Shown here piece by piece: positions 1 to 5,074 of a stretch of 8,232 nucleotides of DNA. The number at the start of each line of letters is the position of its first letter. Within the stretch, counting starts at the first letter, position 1. The stretch is from Bacillota bacterium (GTDB taxonomy: Bacteria > Bacillota > Clostridia > Lachnospirales > Bianqueaceae). The position numbers and the translations under genes are program-made. Under the pieces are notes generated by a model. It made no database searches, was not told where the DNA came from, and saw only the letters and a list, made by a program, of their open reading frames with translations. The stretch lies in the NCBI GenBank assembly GCA_017467985.1, contig JAFUJY010000077.1, positions 1 to 8,232 of the forward strand, given 5' to 3'.

Positions 1-74
1 CGGAATTGGCAGACGCGCATGGTTCAGGTCCATGTGAAGGTTCCTTCATGCAGGTTCGACTCCTGTTATCCGCA
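1..74 (+). tRNA. tRNA-Leu (anticodon CAG), 5' end cut by the window edge
   Basis: This is the 3' part of a class II tRNA. The anticodon stem is 18-22/30-34 and the 7-nt loop 23-29 carries CAG at 25-27, so it reads leucine CUG codons. A long variable arm (GAAGG/CCTTC, 36-47) is typical of tRNA-Leu. The T stem is 50-54/62-66 with a TTCGACT loop. The acceptor 3' strand is 67-73 and the discriminator base is A74. CCA does not follow (CGA does), so CCA must be added after transcription. The 5' acceptor strand and the start of the D arm lie outside the window, about 10 bases missing. Confidence 0.96.
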
Positions 75-80
75 CGAAAA

Positions 81-106
81 CCTCTCTTGAAAAAGAGAGG
101 TTTTTT
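81..106 (+). terminator. Intrinsic terminator of the tRNA-Leu transcript
   Basis: An 8-bp stem (81-88 with 93-100, CCTCTCTT/AAGAGAGG) closes a GAAA tetraloop and is followed by six T (101-106). It starts 7 bases after the tRNA 3' end. The A-run before the stem gives a short T-run on the opposite strand, so it could also act as a backup terminator for the minus-strand operon. Confidence 0.93.
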
Positions 107-123
107 GTTATATCTATATGCTA

Positions 124-150
124 AAAGCCTACTGCGCCGCAGTAGGCTTT
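124..150 (-). terminator. Hairpin, probable terminator of the minus-strand SGNH/nucleoside hydrolase operon
   Basis: A 12-bp stem (124-135 with 139-150) has a 3-nt loop. On the minus strand it ends in TTTT, so it can terminate transcripts coming from the gene that stops at 240. The T-run is short, so efficiency is uncertain. Its inner half (TACTG...CAGTA at 130-144) keeps the 32-bp phase of the neighbouring tandem repeat. Confidence 0.6.
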
Positions 151-240
151 CACTATTTTTGTACTGTAAATGCATAGACTTTCAGCGTTTTTATACTGCT
201 ATGACATAGACTTTTACTATTTTTATACTGCAATACTATT
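145..240. repeat. Three 32-bp degenerate tandem repeats
   Basis: Units are 145-176, 177-208 and 209-240. Each reads approximately GRCTTTYAnnnTTTTTRTAC followed by TG and a variable tail. The core TACTG occurs at 162, 194 and 226, exactly 32 bases apart, and again at 130 inside the adjacent hairpin. The array ends at the first base of the stop codon of the nucleoside hydrolase gene, so it lies in that gene's 3' untranslated region. No coding function is visible. Confidence 0.8.
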
Positions 241-1154
241 TATTTCCCAATCCTGTCAATTATATCCTGCCACAATGCATCCCGCCCAATATGCCATACA
301 TACTGAATCAGGGGGCGTGCCGGGTCGATGGTATAATGACCATCATATTCCGGCAGGGGCGCCGGCTCCAAACGGCTCTTCATAAACTTGCCCTCGTCAT
401 TCATCAGCCAGCCAATGGTGCAGGCATCCCAAATAACGCGGCTCCACACTTTATCCCCATGTTCTGCCATGCAGGAATGTGCATATTCGGACAAATAATC
501 GCACAGGGCATTTTTCCCGGCGAACCAAGCCTTCAGCTCAGGACCGCTGATACGGAATGCATCCACAACTCCCATACAGGGCAGCATAACCACCGGAGCA
601 CCACAGCCGAAAACAACACGAGCCGCAGCCACATCCTGAATCAAATTAAACTCCTTACAGTTCTCCCACTCCAAAGAGTGGCCGCCCAGCCATACGATGA
701 CCACCTTCTCCGCAATGGAGGGATCCATCAACAGTGCAGATGCCACATTGGTAATGGCACCAATAGCCACGATATACAACGGCTTTTCCGGAGAATAACC
801 CTGTGCCAGCTTCACCATAAACTCAGCCGCCTCTGTGATCTGAGGCGTTGTCTCGTCCACCAGATAATTACGAGACCCCTTATAGGTCACTGCCTTAAAT
901 TCTTCCTTCCCCGCCAAGGTCAAAAGCTTTAAGATCTCATCATAGCTTCTCTCCATGCCATTTTCCGGGGATGTGGAGTTGCTGTTAAAGAAGGGAGCCG
1001 CACAAAAGCCCTTGATATTGAGCTTGTCCTGGCAATGCAGCAAATAGGAAATGGCAAACTGATCGTCCACTTCGTTATAGGCATCCGTATCCAACACTAC
1101 GTCCACAGGGCCGGTAGGAACCTGTAAATTCTTCAAATACTGTTCTTGAGTCAT
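240..1154 (-). CDS. Nucleoside hydrolase (inosine/uridine-preferring family, IAG-like active site)
   Basis: This 304-aa protein should cleave the N-glycosidic bond of ribonucleosides in the cytosol, releasing a free base and ribose. The family's Ca-binding aspartate cluster is seen as DTDAYNEVDDQ (D22, D24, D30, D31). The IGAITNVASAL segment (131-141) matches the family GPLTN block, followed by VWLGG (154-158) and N170-x3-D174. The C-terminal metal/catalytic motif, normally HDA, is WDA here (W242-D243). In the purine-specific (IAG) enzymes of trypanosomes a tryptophan precedes this aspartate, so a purine preference is possible but inferred. The start ATG overlaps the stop of the upstream SGNH gene by 4 nt (ATGA), with GAGGAG 8 bases before it, indicating translational coupling. 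Length is normal for the family. Exact substrate is unknown. Confidence 0.88.
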   Translation of the reverse strand: MTQEQYLKNLQVPTGPVDVVLDTDAYNEVDDQFAISYLLHCQDKLNIKGFCAAPFFNSNSTSPENGMERSYDEILKLLTLAGKEEFKAVTYKGSRNYLVDETTPQITEAAEFMVKLAQGYSPEKPLYIVAIGAITNVASALLMDPSIAEKVVIVWLGGHSLEWENCKEFNLIQDVAAARVVFGCGAPVVMLPCMGVVDAFRISGPELKAWFAGKNALCDYLSEYAHSCMAEHGDKVWSRVIWDACTIGWLMNDEGKFMKSRLEPAPLPEYDGHYTIDPARPLIQYVWHIGRDALWQDIIDRIGK

Positions 1155-1777
1155 TTTGACATCTCCTCAAAAGCTTCCATCCATGAGTCAGCAATCAGCT
1201 GATGACCAGCATAGCTAGGATGCACACCATCCACAATAAACAGTTCCGGACGGTCGCCGCAAGCCTTATCAAACTTTTCCTGCAAGGGAACATATTTCAG
1301 ATTATACTTCTTGGCAATACGTTCTACGATCTCACCACGAAGCTTCACTTCTGCCCGGAACTCTTCGTAATTTTCGCGGGTATAATCTCCCGGAGCCACA
1401 AATGGCTCCATCAAAATCATCTTCACATTGGGCAGGCGCTTGAGGGTATCATCCACCAGCATGTCGTACATACGTTCAAAGCGATCGGCCTCCACTCCGT
1501 TATCCCGCAGATAAGTATGCAGTACATCATTGACGCCTACCAATAGACTGATCACATCCGGCTCATGGTTCCAGCAGTCTATGCGGATACGGGCATAAAT
1601 ATCCACAATACGGTTGCCGCTGATGCCTGTATTTATAAACTCATATTTTCCCGGCTCCGCTACACCGTATTTGCTGGCAATCAGCACCGGATAGCCCTGT
1701 CCCAGACTAAAACGATAACCTGCATTGGTATTGCGACCACAATCTGTAATGGAATCTCCAATAAATAAAACCTTCAT
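1151..1777 (-). CDS. SGNH/GDSL-family hydrolase (esterase or deacetylase)
   Basis: This 208-aa single-domain hydrolase has no signal peptide, so it is probably cytosolic. The four SGNH blocks are visible: GDS (catalytic S9), GISGNR with oxyanion G54, GVND with N83, and DGVH with catalytic D183 and H186. The family cleaves ester or acetyl groups from sugars, lipids or other small molecules, and the substrate cannot be read from sequence. AAAGGAG lies 8 bases before the ATG. It is the first gene of a two-gene operon with a nucleoside hydrolase, with a 4-nt overlap. This suggests, as inference only, that it deacylates a nucleoside- or sugar-containing substrate before or after glycosidic cleavage. 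Confidence 0.9.
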   Translation of the reverse strand: MKVLFIGDSITDCGRNTNAGYRFSLGQGYPVLIASKYGVAEPGKYEFINTGISGNRIVDIYARIRIDCWNHEPDVISLLVGVNDVLHTYLRDNGVEADRFERMYDMLVDDTLKRLPNVKMILMEPFVAPGDYTRENYEEFRAEVKLRGEIVERIAKKYNLKYVPLQEKFDKACGDRPELFIVDGVHPSYAGHQLIADSWMEAFEEMSK

Positions 1778-1805
1778 CTTTCGAACTCCTTTACTTTTTT
1801 TCTAA

Positions 1806-1834
1806 CTTATAACATATTTTCCTGTAGATTGCAA
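1806..1834 (-). promoter_or_regulatory. Sigma-A promoter with extended -10 for the SGNH/nucleoside hydrolase operon
   Basis: On the minus strand, -35 TTGCAA (1829-1834) and -10 TATAAG (1806-1811) are separated by 17 bp, and TGT directly before the -10 makes it an extended -10. Transcription would start near 1799, about 20 bases before the start codon. Confidence 0.78.
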
Positions 1835-1842
1835 GCGGTAAT

Positions 1843-1873
1843 TGAATATTTTTTTGATTCACCGTCCATCCTA
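1843..1873 (+). promoter_or_regulatory. Sigma-G (forespore) type promoter of sigG
   Basis: TGAATA (1843-1848) and CATCCTA (1867-1873) are 18 bp apart. This fits the known sigma-G recognition pattern (TGAATA-like -35, CATnCTA-like -10, 17-18 bp spacer). Transcription would start near 1880, about 22 bases before the sigG ATG. It implies positive autoregulation in the forespore. No good sigma-A promoter is seen for sigG here. Sigma-F has an overlapping -35 preference, so first activation by sigma-F is possible. Confidence 0.72.
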
Positions 1874-1901
1874 CTCTTGTAAGCAACAGGAGGTAGGATT
1901 C

Positions 1902-2672
1902 ATGATAAACAAAGTTGAGATCTGCGGCGTTAACACGGCAAAACTTCCCACACTTACCCAAGAAGAAAAGAGTACATTATTAAAACGAATCAAAGAAGGA
2001 GATATGCAGGCCCGGGAAGAATTCATCCGCGGCAATCTGCGTCTTGTCCTGCGCATTATTCAGCGTTTTTACAATCGAGGGGAAAATGCAGACGACCTTT
2101 TTCAGGTAGGCTGCATTGGGCTGATCAAGGCCATTGACAATTTTGATTCCAGTTTGGGTGTGCAGTTCAGCACCTACGGCGTACCCATGATCGTGGGGGA
2201 ACTGCGCCGTTTCCTGCGGGATAACAGTCCTATGCGGGTCAGCCGCTCCCTGCGGGACACTGCCTACAAAGCCCTCCAGGTCCGGGAAGCTCTCACCCGC
2301 CAAAAGGGACAGGAGCCCACGGTGGATGAGATCGCCAAAGAACTAGGGATTCCCAAAGAGGATGTGGTCTTCGCCCTGGATGCTATCCAGGATCCCATCT
2401 CGCTGTACGAGCCCGTATTCCACGACGATGGAGATGCCCTGTACGTCATGGACCAAATTCGAGACGACAAAAATACCAACGAGGACTGGCTGCAGCATAT
2501 CGCTCTGGGTGAAGCCATGGAACAACTAAATGAACGGGAACGAAAGATTCTATACCTGCGCTTTTTCAAGGGCAAAACCCAAATGGAAGTTTCTGAGGAA
2601 ATCCACATTAGCCAGGCCCAGGTCTCCCGCATTGAAAAGGCGGCCCTGAAAGAAATGAGAAAATGGTTATAA
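1902..2672 (+). CDS. sigG: RNA polymerase sigma factor SigG (late forespore)
   Basis: This 256-aa sigma-70 family factor directs late forespore gene expression during endospore formation. The N-terminal KVEICGVNTAKLP (4-16) is a SigG hallmark. Region 2 follows, with GNLRLVL (44-50), DDLFQVGCIGLIKAIDNFD (64-82) and FSTYGVPMIVGELRRFLRD (89-107). Then come the VSRSLRDTAYKALQVRE block (113-129), region 3 with EPTVDEIAKELGI, and ALDAIQDPISLYEP (158-171). The region 4 helix-turn-helix, GKTQMEVSEEIHISQAQVSRIEKAA (224-248), binds the -35. The ATG at 1902 is chosen over the in-frame ATG at 1842 because AGGAGG (1888-1893) lies just before it and residues from there match SigG. It sits behind a sigma-G-like promoter. 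No terminator follows it before the toxin-antitoxin locus. Confidence 0.97.
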   Translation: MINKVEICGVNTAKLPTLTQEEKSTLLKRIKEGDMQAREEFIRGNLRLVLRIIQRFYNRGENADDLFQVGCIGLIKAIDNFDSSLGVQFSTYGVPMIVGELRRFLRDNSPMRVSRSLRDTAYKALQVREALTRQKGQEPTVDEIAKELGIPKEDVVFALDAIQDPISLYEPVFHDDGDALYVMDQIRDDKNTNEDWLQHIALGEAMEQLNERERKILYLRFFKGKTQMEVSEEIHISQAQVSRIEKAALKEMRKWL

Positions 2673-2678
2673 AAACTC

Positions 2679-2707
2679 TTGCATTTTTTATAAATCCAGC
2701 GTATACT
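2679..2707 (+). promoter_or_regulatory. Sigma-A promoter of the RNA antitoxin/toxin locus
   Basis: -35 TTGCAT (2679-2684) and -10 TATACT (2702-2707) have a 17-bp spacer. The -35 begins 6 bases after the sigG stop. Transcription would start near 2714, immediately ahead of an 8-bp 5' hairpin (2716-2723/2730-2737). Confidence 0.85.
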
Positions 2708-2743
2708 ATATTTGTAAAGATGATTAGCTTCATCTTTAGCAGC

Positions 2744-2846
2744 GGTTTACAGATCCCACCAAAACTGTCTTAATAGTTGGTTTACGGAGCCAGTCAAAAC
2801 CGGATTCATAGGGGTTTGCAGATCCCGTCAAAACTGTCTTAATCGT
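2744..2846 (+). repeat. Three tandem 34/35-bp antitoxin repeats
   Basis: Units begin with GGTTT at 2744, 2779 and 2813. Over the first 31 positions, units 1 and 3 match at 28, and units 2 and 3 match at 23. All share CAAAAC. The middle unit is the most diverged, but several of its changes keep base pairing in the proposed pseudoknot. The third unit runs straight into the terminator stem, so only two full units would be released between cut sites. Confidence 0.93.
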
Positions 2847-2874
2847 GAGACGGACATGCGTCCGTCTCTTTTTT
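2847..2874 (+). terminator. Intrinsic terminator between RNA antitoxin and toxin gene
   Basis: A perfect 9-bp stem (2847-2855/2860-2868, GAGACGGAC/GTCCGTCTC) with loop ATGC is followed by six T. It lies between the repeats and the toxin ribosome binding site, the position known from ToxIN and AbiQ loci, where partial read-through supplies the toxin mRNA. Confidence 0.93.
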
Positions 2875-2891
2875 ATCCAAAGGAGGAACTA

Positions 2892-3422
2892 ATGCGCTGG
2901 AAAATTATTGATGAAAACTACCTGAATTATTTACGAACCAATGGCGACCACCGAATTCCCAATTCAAACTATGGTCGCGACCATTACAAGCCTTTTTTTG
3001 GCGTTCTTTTTACTATCGAAGAGTTATCCTATGTAACACAAGTATCACATGCTCAACCACGTCACACCAAATTAAAACAGCAACTTGATTTTCACAAACT
3101 TTACGACAACAATACCAAACAACTCCTCGCTGTAGTTAATCTCAATTATATGTTTCCAATTAAAACATCATTACTTATCGACTTAAATTATTCTGACATA
3201 GACCAACATCGTACATTTCAAAATGATAACGAAAAGAAAGATTATATAGCCCTATTACAAAAAGAATTAAAAATCATTAATAAATTAAATCTTGATCAAT
3301 CCGCGTTAAAATTATATAAAATCCGTTCCGAATATCCCAATGAACCTATTAGTAAAAGATGCTTAGATTTTAAGTCTTTAGAAGCACTTGCGTTAAGCTA
3401 TTCCCCCCCTGTAAATAATTGA
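2892..3422 (+). CDS. toxN: ToxN/AbiQ-family type III toxin endoribonuclease
   Basis: This 176-aa protein should be a single-strand-specific, metal-independent RNase. It would cut cellular and phage mRNA when freed from its RNA antitoxin and process that RNA into repeat units. Family features seen: the N-terminal block WKIIDENYLNYLR (3-15), the RIPNSNY segment (21-27), YKPFFGVLF (32-40) with K33, a strand ending in S52 at the position of the catalytic serine, PRH (56-58), the FHKL and VVNLNYMFPI strands (67-70, 81-90), and a helical C-terminal half with KKDYIALLQKELKIIN. The usual TSPK-like active-site sequence is changed to VSHAQPRH. The ATG at 2892 is preferred because AAAGGAGG lies 5 bases before it. 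An in-frame upstream start at 2856 would fall inside the terminator. The gene is strikingly AT-rich (10 G/C in 60 bases at 3241-3300) compared with its neighbours, a sign of transfer. It lacks its own promoter and depends on read-through of the antitoxin terminator. Confidence 0.92.
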   Translation: MRWKIIDENYLNYLRTNGDHRIPNSNYGRDHYKPFFGVLFTIEELSYVTQVSHAQPRHTKLKQQLDFHKLYDNNTKQLLAVVNLNYMFPIKTSLLIDLNYSDIDQHRTFQNDNEKKDYIALLQKELKIINKLNLDQSALKLYKIRSEYPNEPISKRCLDFKSLEALALSYSPPVNN

Positions 3423-3434
3423 TCACTTAAAAAT

Positions 3435-3476
3435 AATCGGAGATTATACACTAGTATTACTGTATAATCTCCGATT
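3435..3476 (-). terminator. Terminator of the minus-strand tsaEB-rimI operon, shared with toxN side
   Basis: A perfect 16-bp inverted repeat (3435-3450/3461-3476) with a 10-nt loop sits 4 bases after the rimI stop. On the minus strand it is followed by ATTTTT, giving an intrinsic terminator. On the plus strand no T-run follows the stem, so it would stop toxN transcripts only weakly but would still protect their 3' end. Confidence 0.85.
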
Positions 3477-3480
3477 CTGC

Positions 3481-3936
3481 TTACTCTATATTTCCGCAGG
3501 TTTTCCACATAATATCCGCATTTTCTCGAGGTTTTTCATAATAATTGGGCCGGATTCCCACCGAAACAAAGCCATTTTGCAGATATAACTGCCGTGCGGC
3601 CTCGTTACTTAAGCGCACCTCCAAGGTGGCATACATTATCCCAAGCTTAGGATACTCTGCCTCCAGCGCCTGCAGCAGGCCTCGGCCAATCCCTTGACGA
3701 CGATAGTCCCCATGCACCGCAATGTTGGTGATATGGGCCTCGTCAAACACCTGCCAGTAACCGCCGTATCCCACCACCTTTTCCCCATCACAGGCCACCT
3801 TATAATGGGCCATATGGGCATTTTCGTGGAGTTCCCGCAGCATCGCATCCGCCGACCAAGGATCCGAAAAACATGCCTTCTCGATTTCGATGATCTGAGG
3901 AATGTCCCCCTCTGCCATATCTCGATAAATAATCAT
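3481..3936 (-). CDS. rimI: RimI-type ribosomal protein S18 alanine N-acetyltransferase
   Basis: This 151-aa GNAT-fold enzyme transfers acetyl from acetyl-CoA to an N-terminal amine, classically alanine 1 of ribosomal protein S18. Visible features: the GNAT N-terminal block IIEIEKACFSDPWS (15-28), the strand HITNIAVHGDYRR (68-80), the acetyl-CoA pyrophosphate loop RRQGIG (79-84), and the RimI signature LEVRLSNEAARQLYLQNGF (105-123) with E106 and Y118 as likely catalytic residues. Its start overlaps the tsaB stop by 4 nt (ATGA), with GGGAG upstream. It is the last gene of the operon, directly before the terminator. The tsaE-tsaB-rimI order is common in Bacillota and firms the assignment. The true protein substrate is not proven by sequence. 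Confidence 0.93.
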   Translation of the reverse strand: MIIYRDMAEGDIPQIIEIEKACFSDPWSADAMLRELHENAHMAHYKVACDGEKVVGYGGYWQVFDEAHITNIAVHGDYRRQGIGRGLLQALEAEYPKLGIMYATLEVRLSNEAARQLYLQNGFVSVGIRPNYYEKPRENADIMWKTCGNIE

Positions 3937-4640
3937 CCTTGATGCTCCCTTGCCAAACGTTCTTCCCGTTCACGCTCTGCCTGGGGCTTGCGCAGATAGT
4001 TCAGCTCCAGCTGACTGCCGCTGATAGACTGACCCTGCTCATACTTTTTCGCTCCCAAAGCCGCAACCGTACCCGCACTGGCGTGGCGCAGATGGGCAGG
4101 CGCCAAAACAACCGGAACGTGACTCAGTTCCCGTAATTTCTCAACGTACAACGCAGATCCGTCCCCTAATACAACGACGGGGCGTCCCAACTCCTGCAGT
4201 TTGACTGCAAGATCTGCCGGAGCCATGGCCTCAGGAGCCATCACTTCGCCCTTTTCATAATCATAAATCGCTGTATATACCTGATTTCTCCGGGCATCCA
4301 TCATGGGCACAATCAAGTGATCTGTCGGGCCCATATTGGCTGCAAGACCCTCTAATGTGCAGATGGGAATCAAGGGAATATTTAACCCCAGGGCCAATCC
4401 CTTTGCTGTGGCTGCACCGATACGAAGACCGGTAAAGGATCCGGGGCCTGCCGTCAGCGCAATAGCATCCAGCTCCTTGGGCTGCATATTGGCCGCCTTT
4501 AATACCGCATCCACCATGGGCATCAAGGTCTCGGAATGGGTCAATGTCCCATTCACCATCTGTTCTGCCACAATCTGACCGTCTCGATATACTGCCGCGC
4601 CGGCCACCTTGGCCGCCGCCTCAATTCCTAAAATAATCAT
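3933..4640 (-). CDS. tsaB: tRNA threonylcarbamoyladenosine (t6A) biosynthesis protein TsaB
   Basis: This 235-aa inactive paralogue of TsaD acts with TsaD and TsaE to transfer the threonylcarbamoyl group to A37 of ANN-decoding tRNAs. Seen: HSETLMP (35-41), the signature AGPGSFTGLRIG (64-75), the MMDARRNQVYTAIY segment (113-126), and the C-terminal YLRKPQAERE tail typical of TsaB. The N-terminal phosphate-loop-like motif, usually IDTS, is IEAAAK (6-11), in keeping with a scaffold rather than an ATPase. The start at 4640 is taken because GGAGG lies just before it and homology begins there. The ATG overlaps the tsaE stop by 4 nt, so it is translationally coupled. A longer reading from 4763 would run inside tsaE and is not supported. 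Confidence 0.95.
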   Translation of the reverse strand: MIILGIEAAAKVAGAAVYRDGQIVAEQMVNGTLTHSETLMPMVDAVLKAANMQPKELDAIALTAGPGSFTGLRIGAATAKGLALGLNIPLIPICTLEGLAANMGPTDHLIVPMMDARRNQVYTAIYDYEKGEVMAPEAMAPADLAVKLQELGRPVVVLGDGSALYVEKLRELSHVPVVLAPAHLRHASAGTVAALGAKKYEQGQSISGSQLELNYLRKPQAEREREERLAREHQG

Positions 4641-5074
4641 ACTTCCCTCCGAAGTGTTACTTTTCTGTAATCCACGCCCTGGGACAGATCCTTTTCGATG
4701 GTGATCCACCAGGTGTCCTCCGGCATGCTGTCCGCCAACTGAGAGGCCCATTCCACCAGGCACACACCGCCTGCATCCAAATAATCATCCCAGCCAATGT
4801 CCCACAGGGCATCTTCATCCATCAGGCGATACACATCAAAATGAAACAGTGGCAGGCGCCCCTCCCGGTACTCATGCACAATGGTAAAGGTGGGACTCAT
4901 AATATCCTGCTCCACACCCATGCCCCGGGCAAATCCTCGGGCAAACACGGTCTTGCCCACACCCAGATCTCCATCCAGGGCATATACCTGACCGGCCTGG
5001 GCATACTGCCCCAGCCTTGCACCGATCAACTCCGTCTCTTCGGCTGTATCGGTTTCCCAAACTCTACTTGTCAT
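4637..5074 (-). CDS. tsaE: tRNA t6A biosynthesis ATPase TsaE
   Basis: This 145-aa P-loop ATPase activates and resets the TsaB-TsaD complex in t6A37 synthesis. Visible: Walker A GDLGVGKT (35-42), switch motif SPTFTIVHEY (60-69), FHFDVYRL (78-84), and the VEWA motif with E108 W109. Length is normal. It overlaps the upstream membrane-protein gene by 4 nt (5071-5074) and tsaB by 4 nt, with an AGGTGG ribosome binding site inside the upstream gene. TsaD is not in the window. Confidence 0.96.
   Translation of the reverse strand: MTSRVWETDTAEETELIGARLGQYAQAGQVYALDGDLGVGKTVFARGFARGMGVEQDIMSPTFTIVHEYREGRLPLFHFDVYRLMDEDALWDIGWDDYLDAGGVCLVEWASQLADSMPEDTWWITIEKDLSQGVDYRKVTLRREV

Larger units (their letters stand above)
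2714..2874 (+). ncRNA. toxI: ToxI-type RNA antitoxin of a type III toxin-antitoxin system
   Basis: This is a predicted transcript of about 160 nt, from its own sigma-A promoter to an intrinsic terminator, lying just before a ToxN-family gene. It holds a 5' stem-loop (AAAGATGA/TCATCTTT, loop TTAGCT) and then three 34/35-bp tandem repeats. In known type III systems the repeat RNA is cut by the toxin into single units, which fold as pseudoknots and bind and silence the toxin. Here CAAAAC recurs at 2760, 2795 and 2829, a plausible A-rich cut site (inferred). Cutting there would release two complete units of 35 and 34 nt, consistent with the 34-36-nt units of known ToxI/antiQ RNAs. Both units can fold as the same pseudoknot. 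The leaky terminator at its end would set the ratio of antitoxin RNA to toxin mRNA. Confidence 0.88.

Noticed and set aside
191..230. TATACT-like -10 boxes within the 32-bp repeats
   Set aside because: No matching -35 at 16-18 bp and no gene begins downstream on the plus strand. The motif is simply part of the repeat.
291..932. Plus-strand open frame of 213 codons opposite the nucleoside hydrolase
   Set aside because: It is an antisense shadow. Its protein is rich in His, Gln and Arg with no recognisable domain, and no ribosome binding site is seen.
2750..2836. Short hairpins CAG/CTG, CGG/CCG and CAG/CTG around each CAAAA loop
   Set aside because: They covary at one pair but are only 3-4 bp with 12-nt loops, and they cannot coexist with stem 1 of the pseudoknot. 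They may form briefly in the uncut precursor.
2744..2846. Repeats read as a small CRISPR array (GTTT...CAAAAC resembles some repeat ends)
   Set aside because: The 34/35-bp units abut with no unique spacers, no cas gene is near, and a terminator plus ToxN-like gene follow. Type III antitoxin repeats explain everything.
2714..2874. A riboswitch or leader attenuator for the downstream gene, using CTGTCT (2834-2839) paired with AGACGG (2848-2853) as antiterminator
   Set aside because: The 6-bp pairing is real but weaker than the 9-bp terminator stem, and tandem repeats plus a ToxN-family gene indicate an RNA antitoxin. Read-through rather than ligand sensing is the known regulation.
4641..4763. 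Longer N-terminus for TsaB from a start at 4763
   Set aside because: The extra 41 residues lie inside tsaE in another frame and have no family similarity, and a good ribosome binding site precedes the ATG at 4640.
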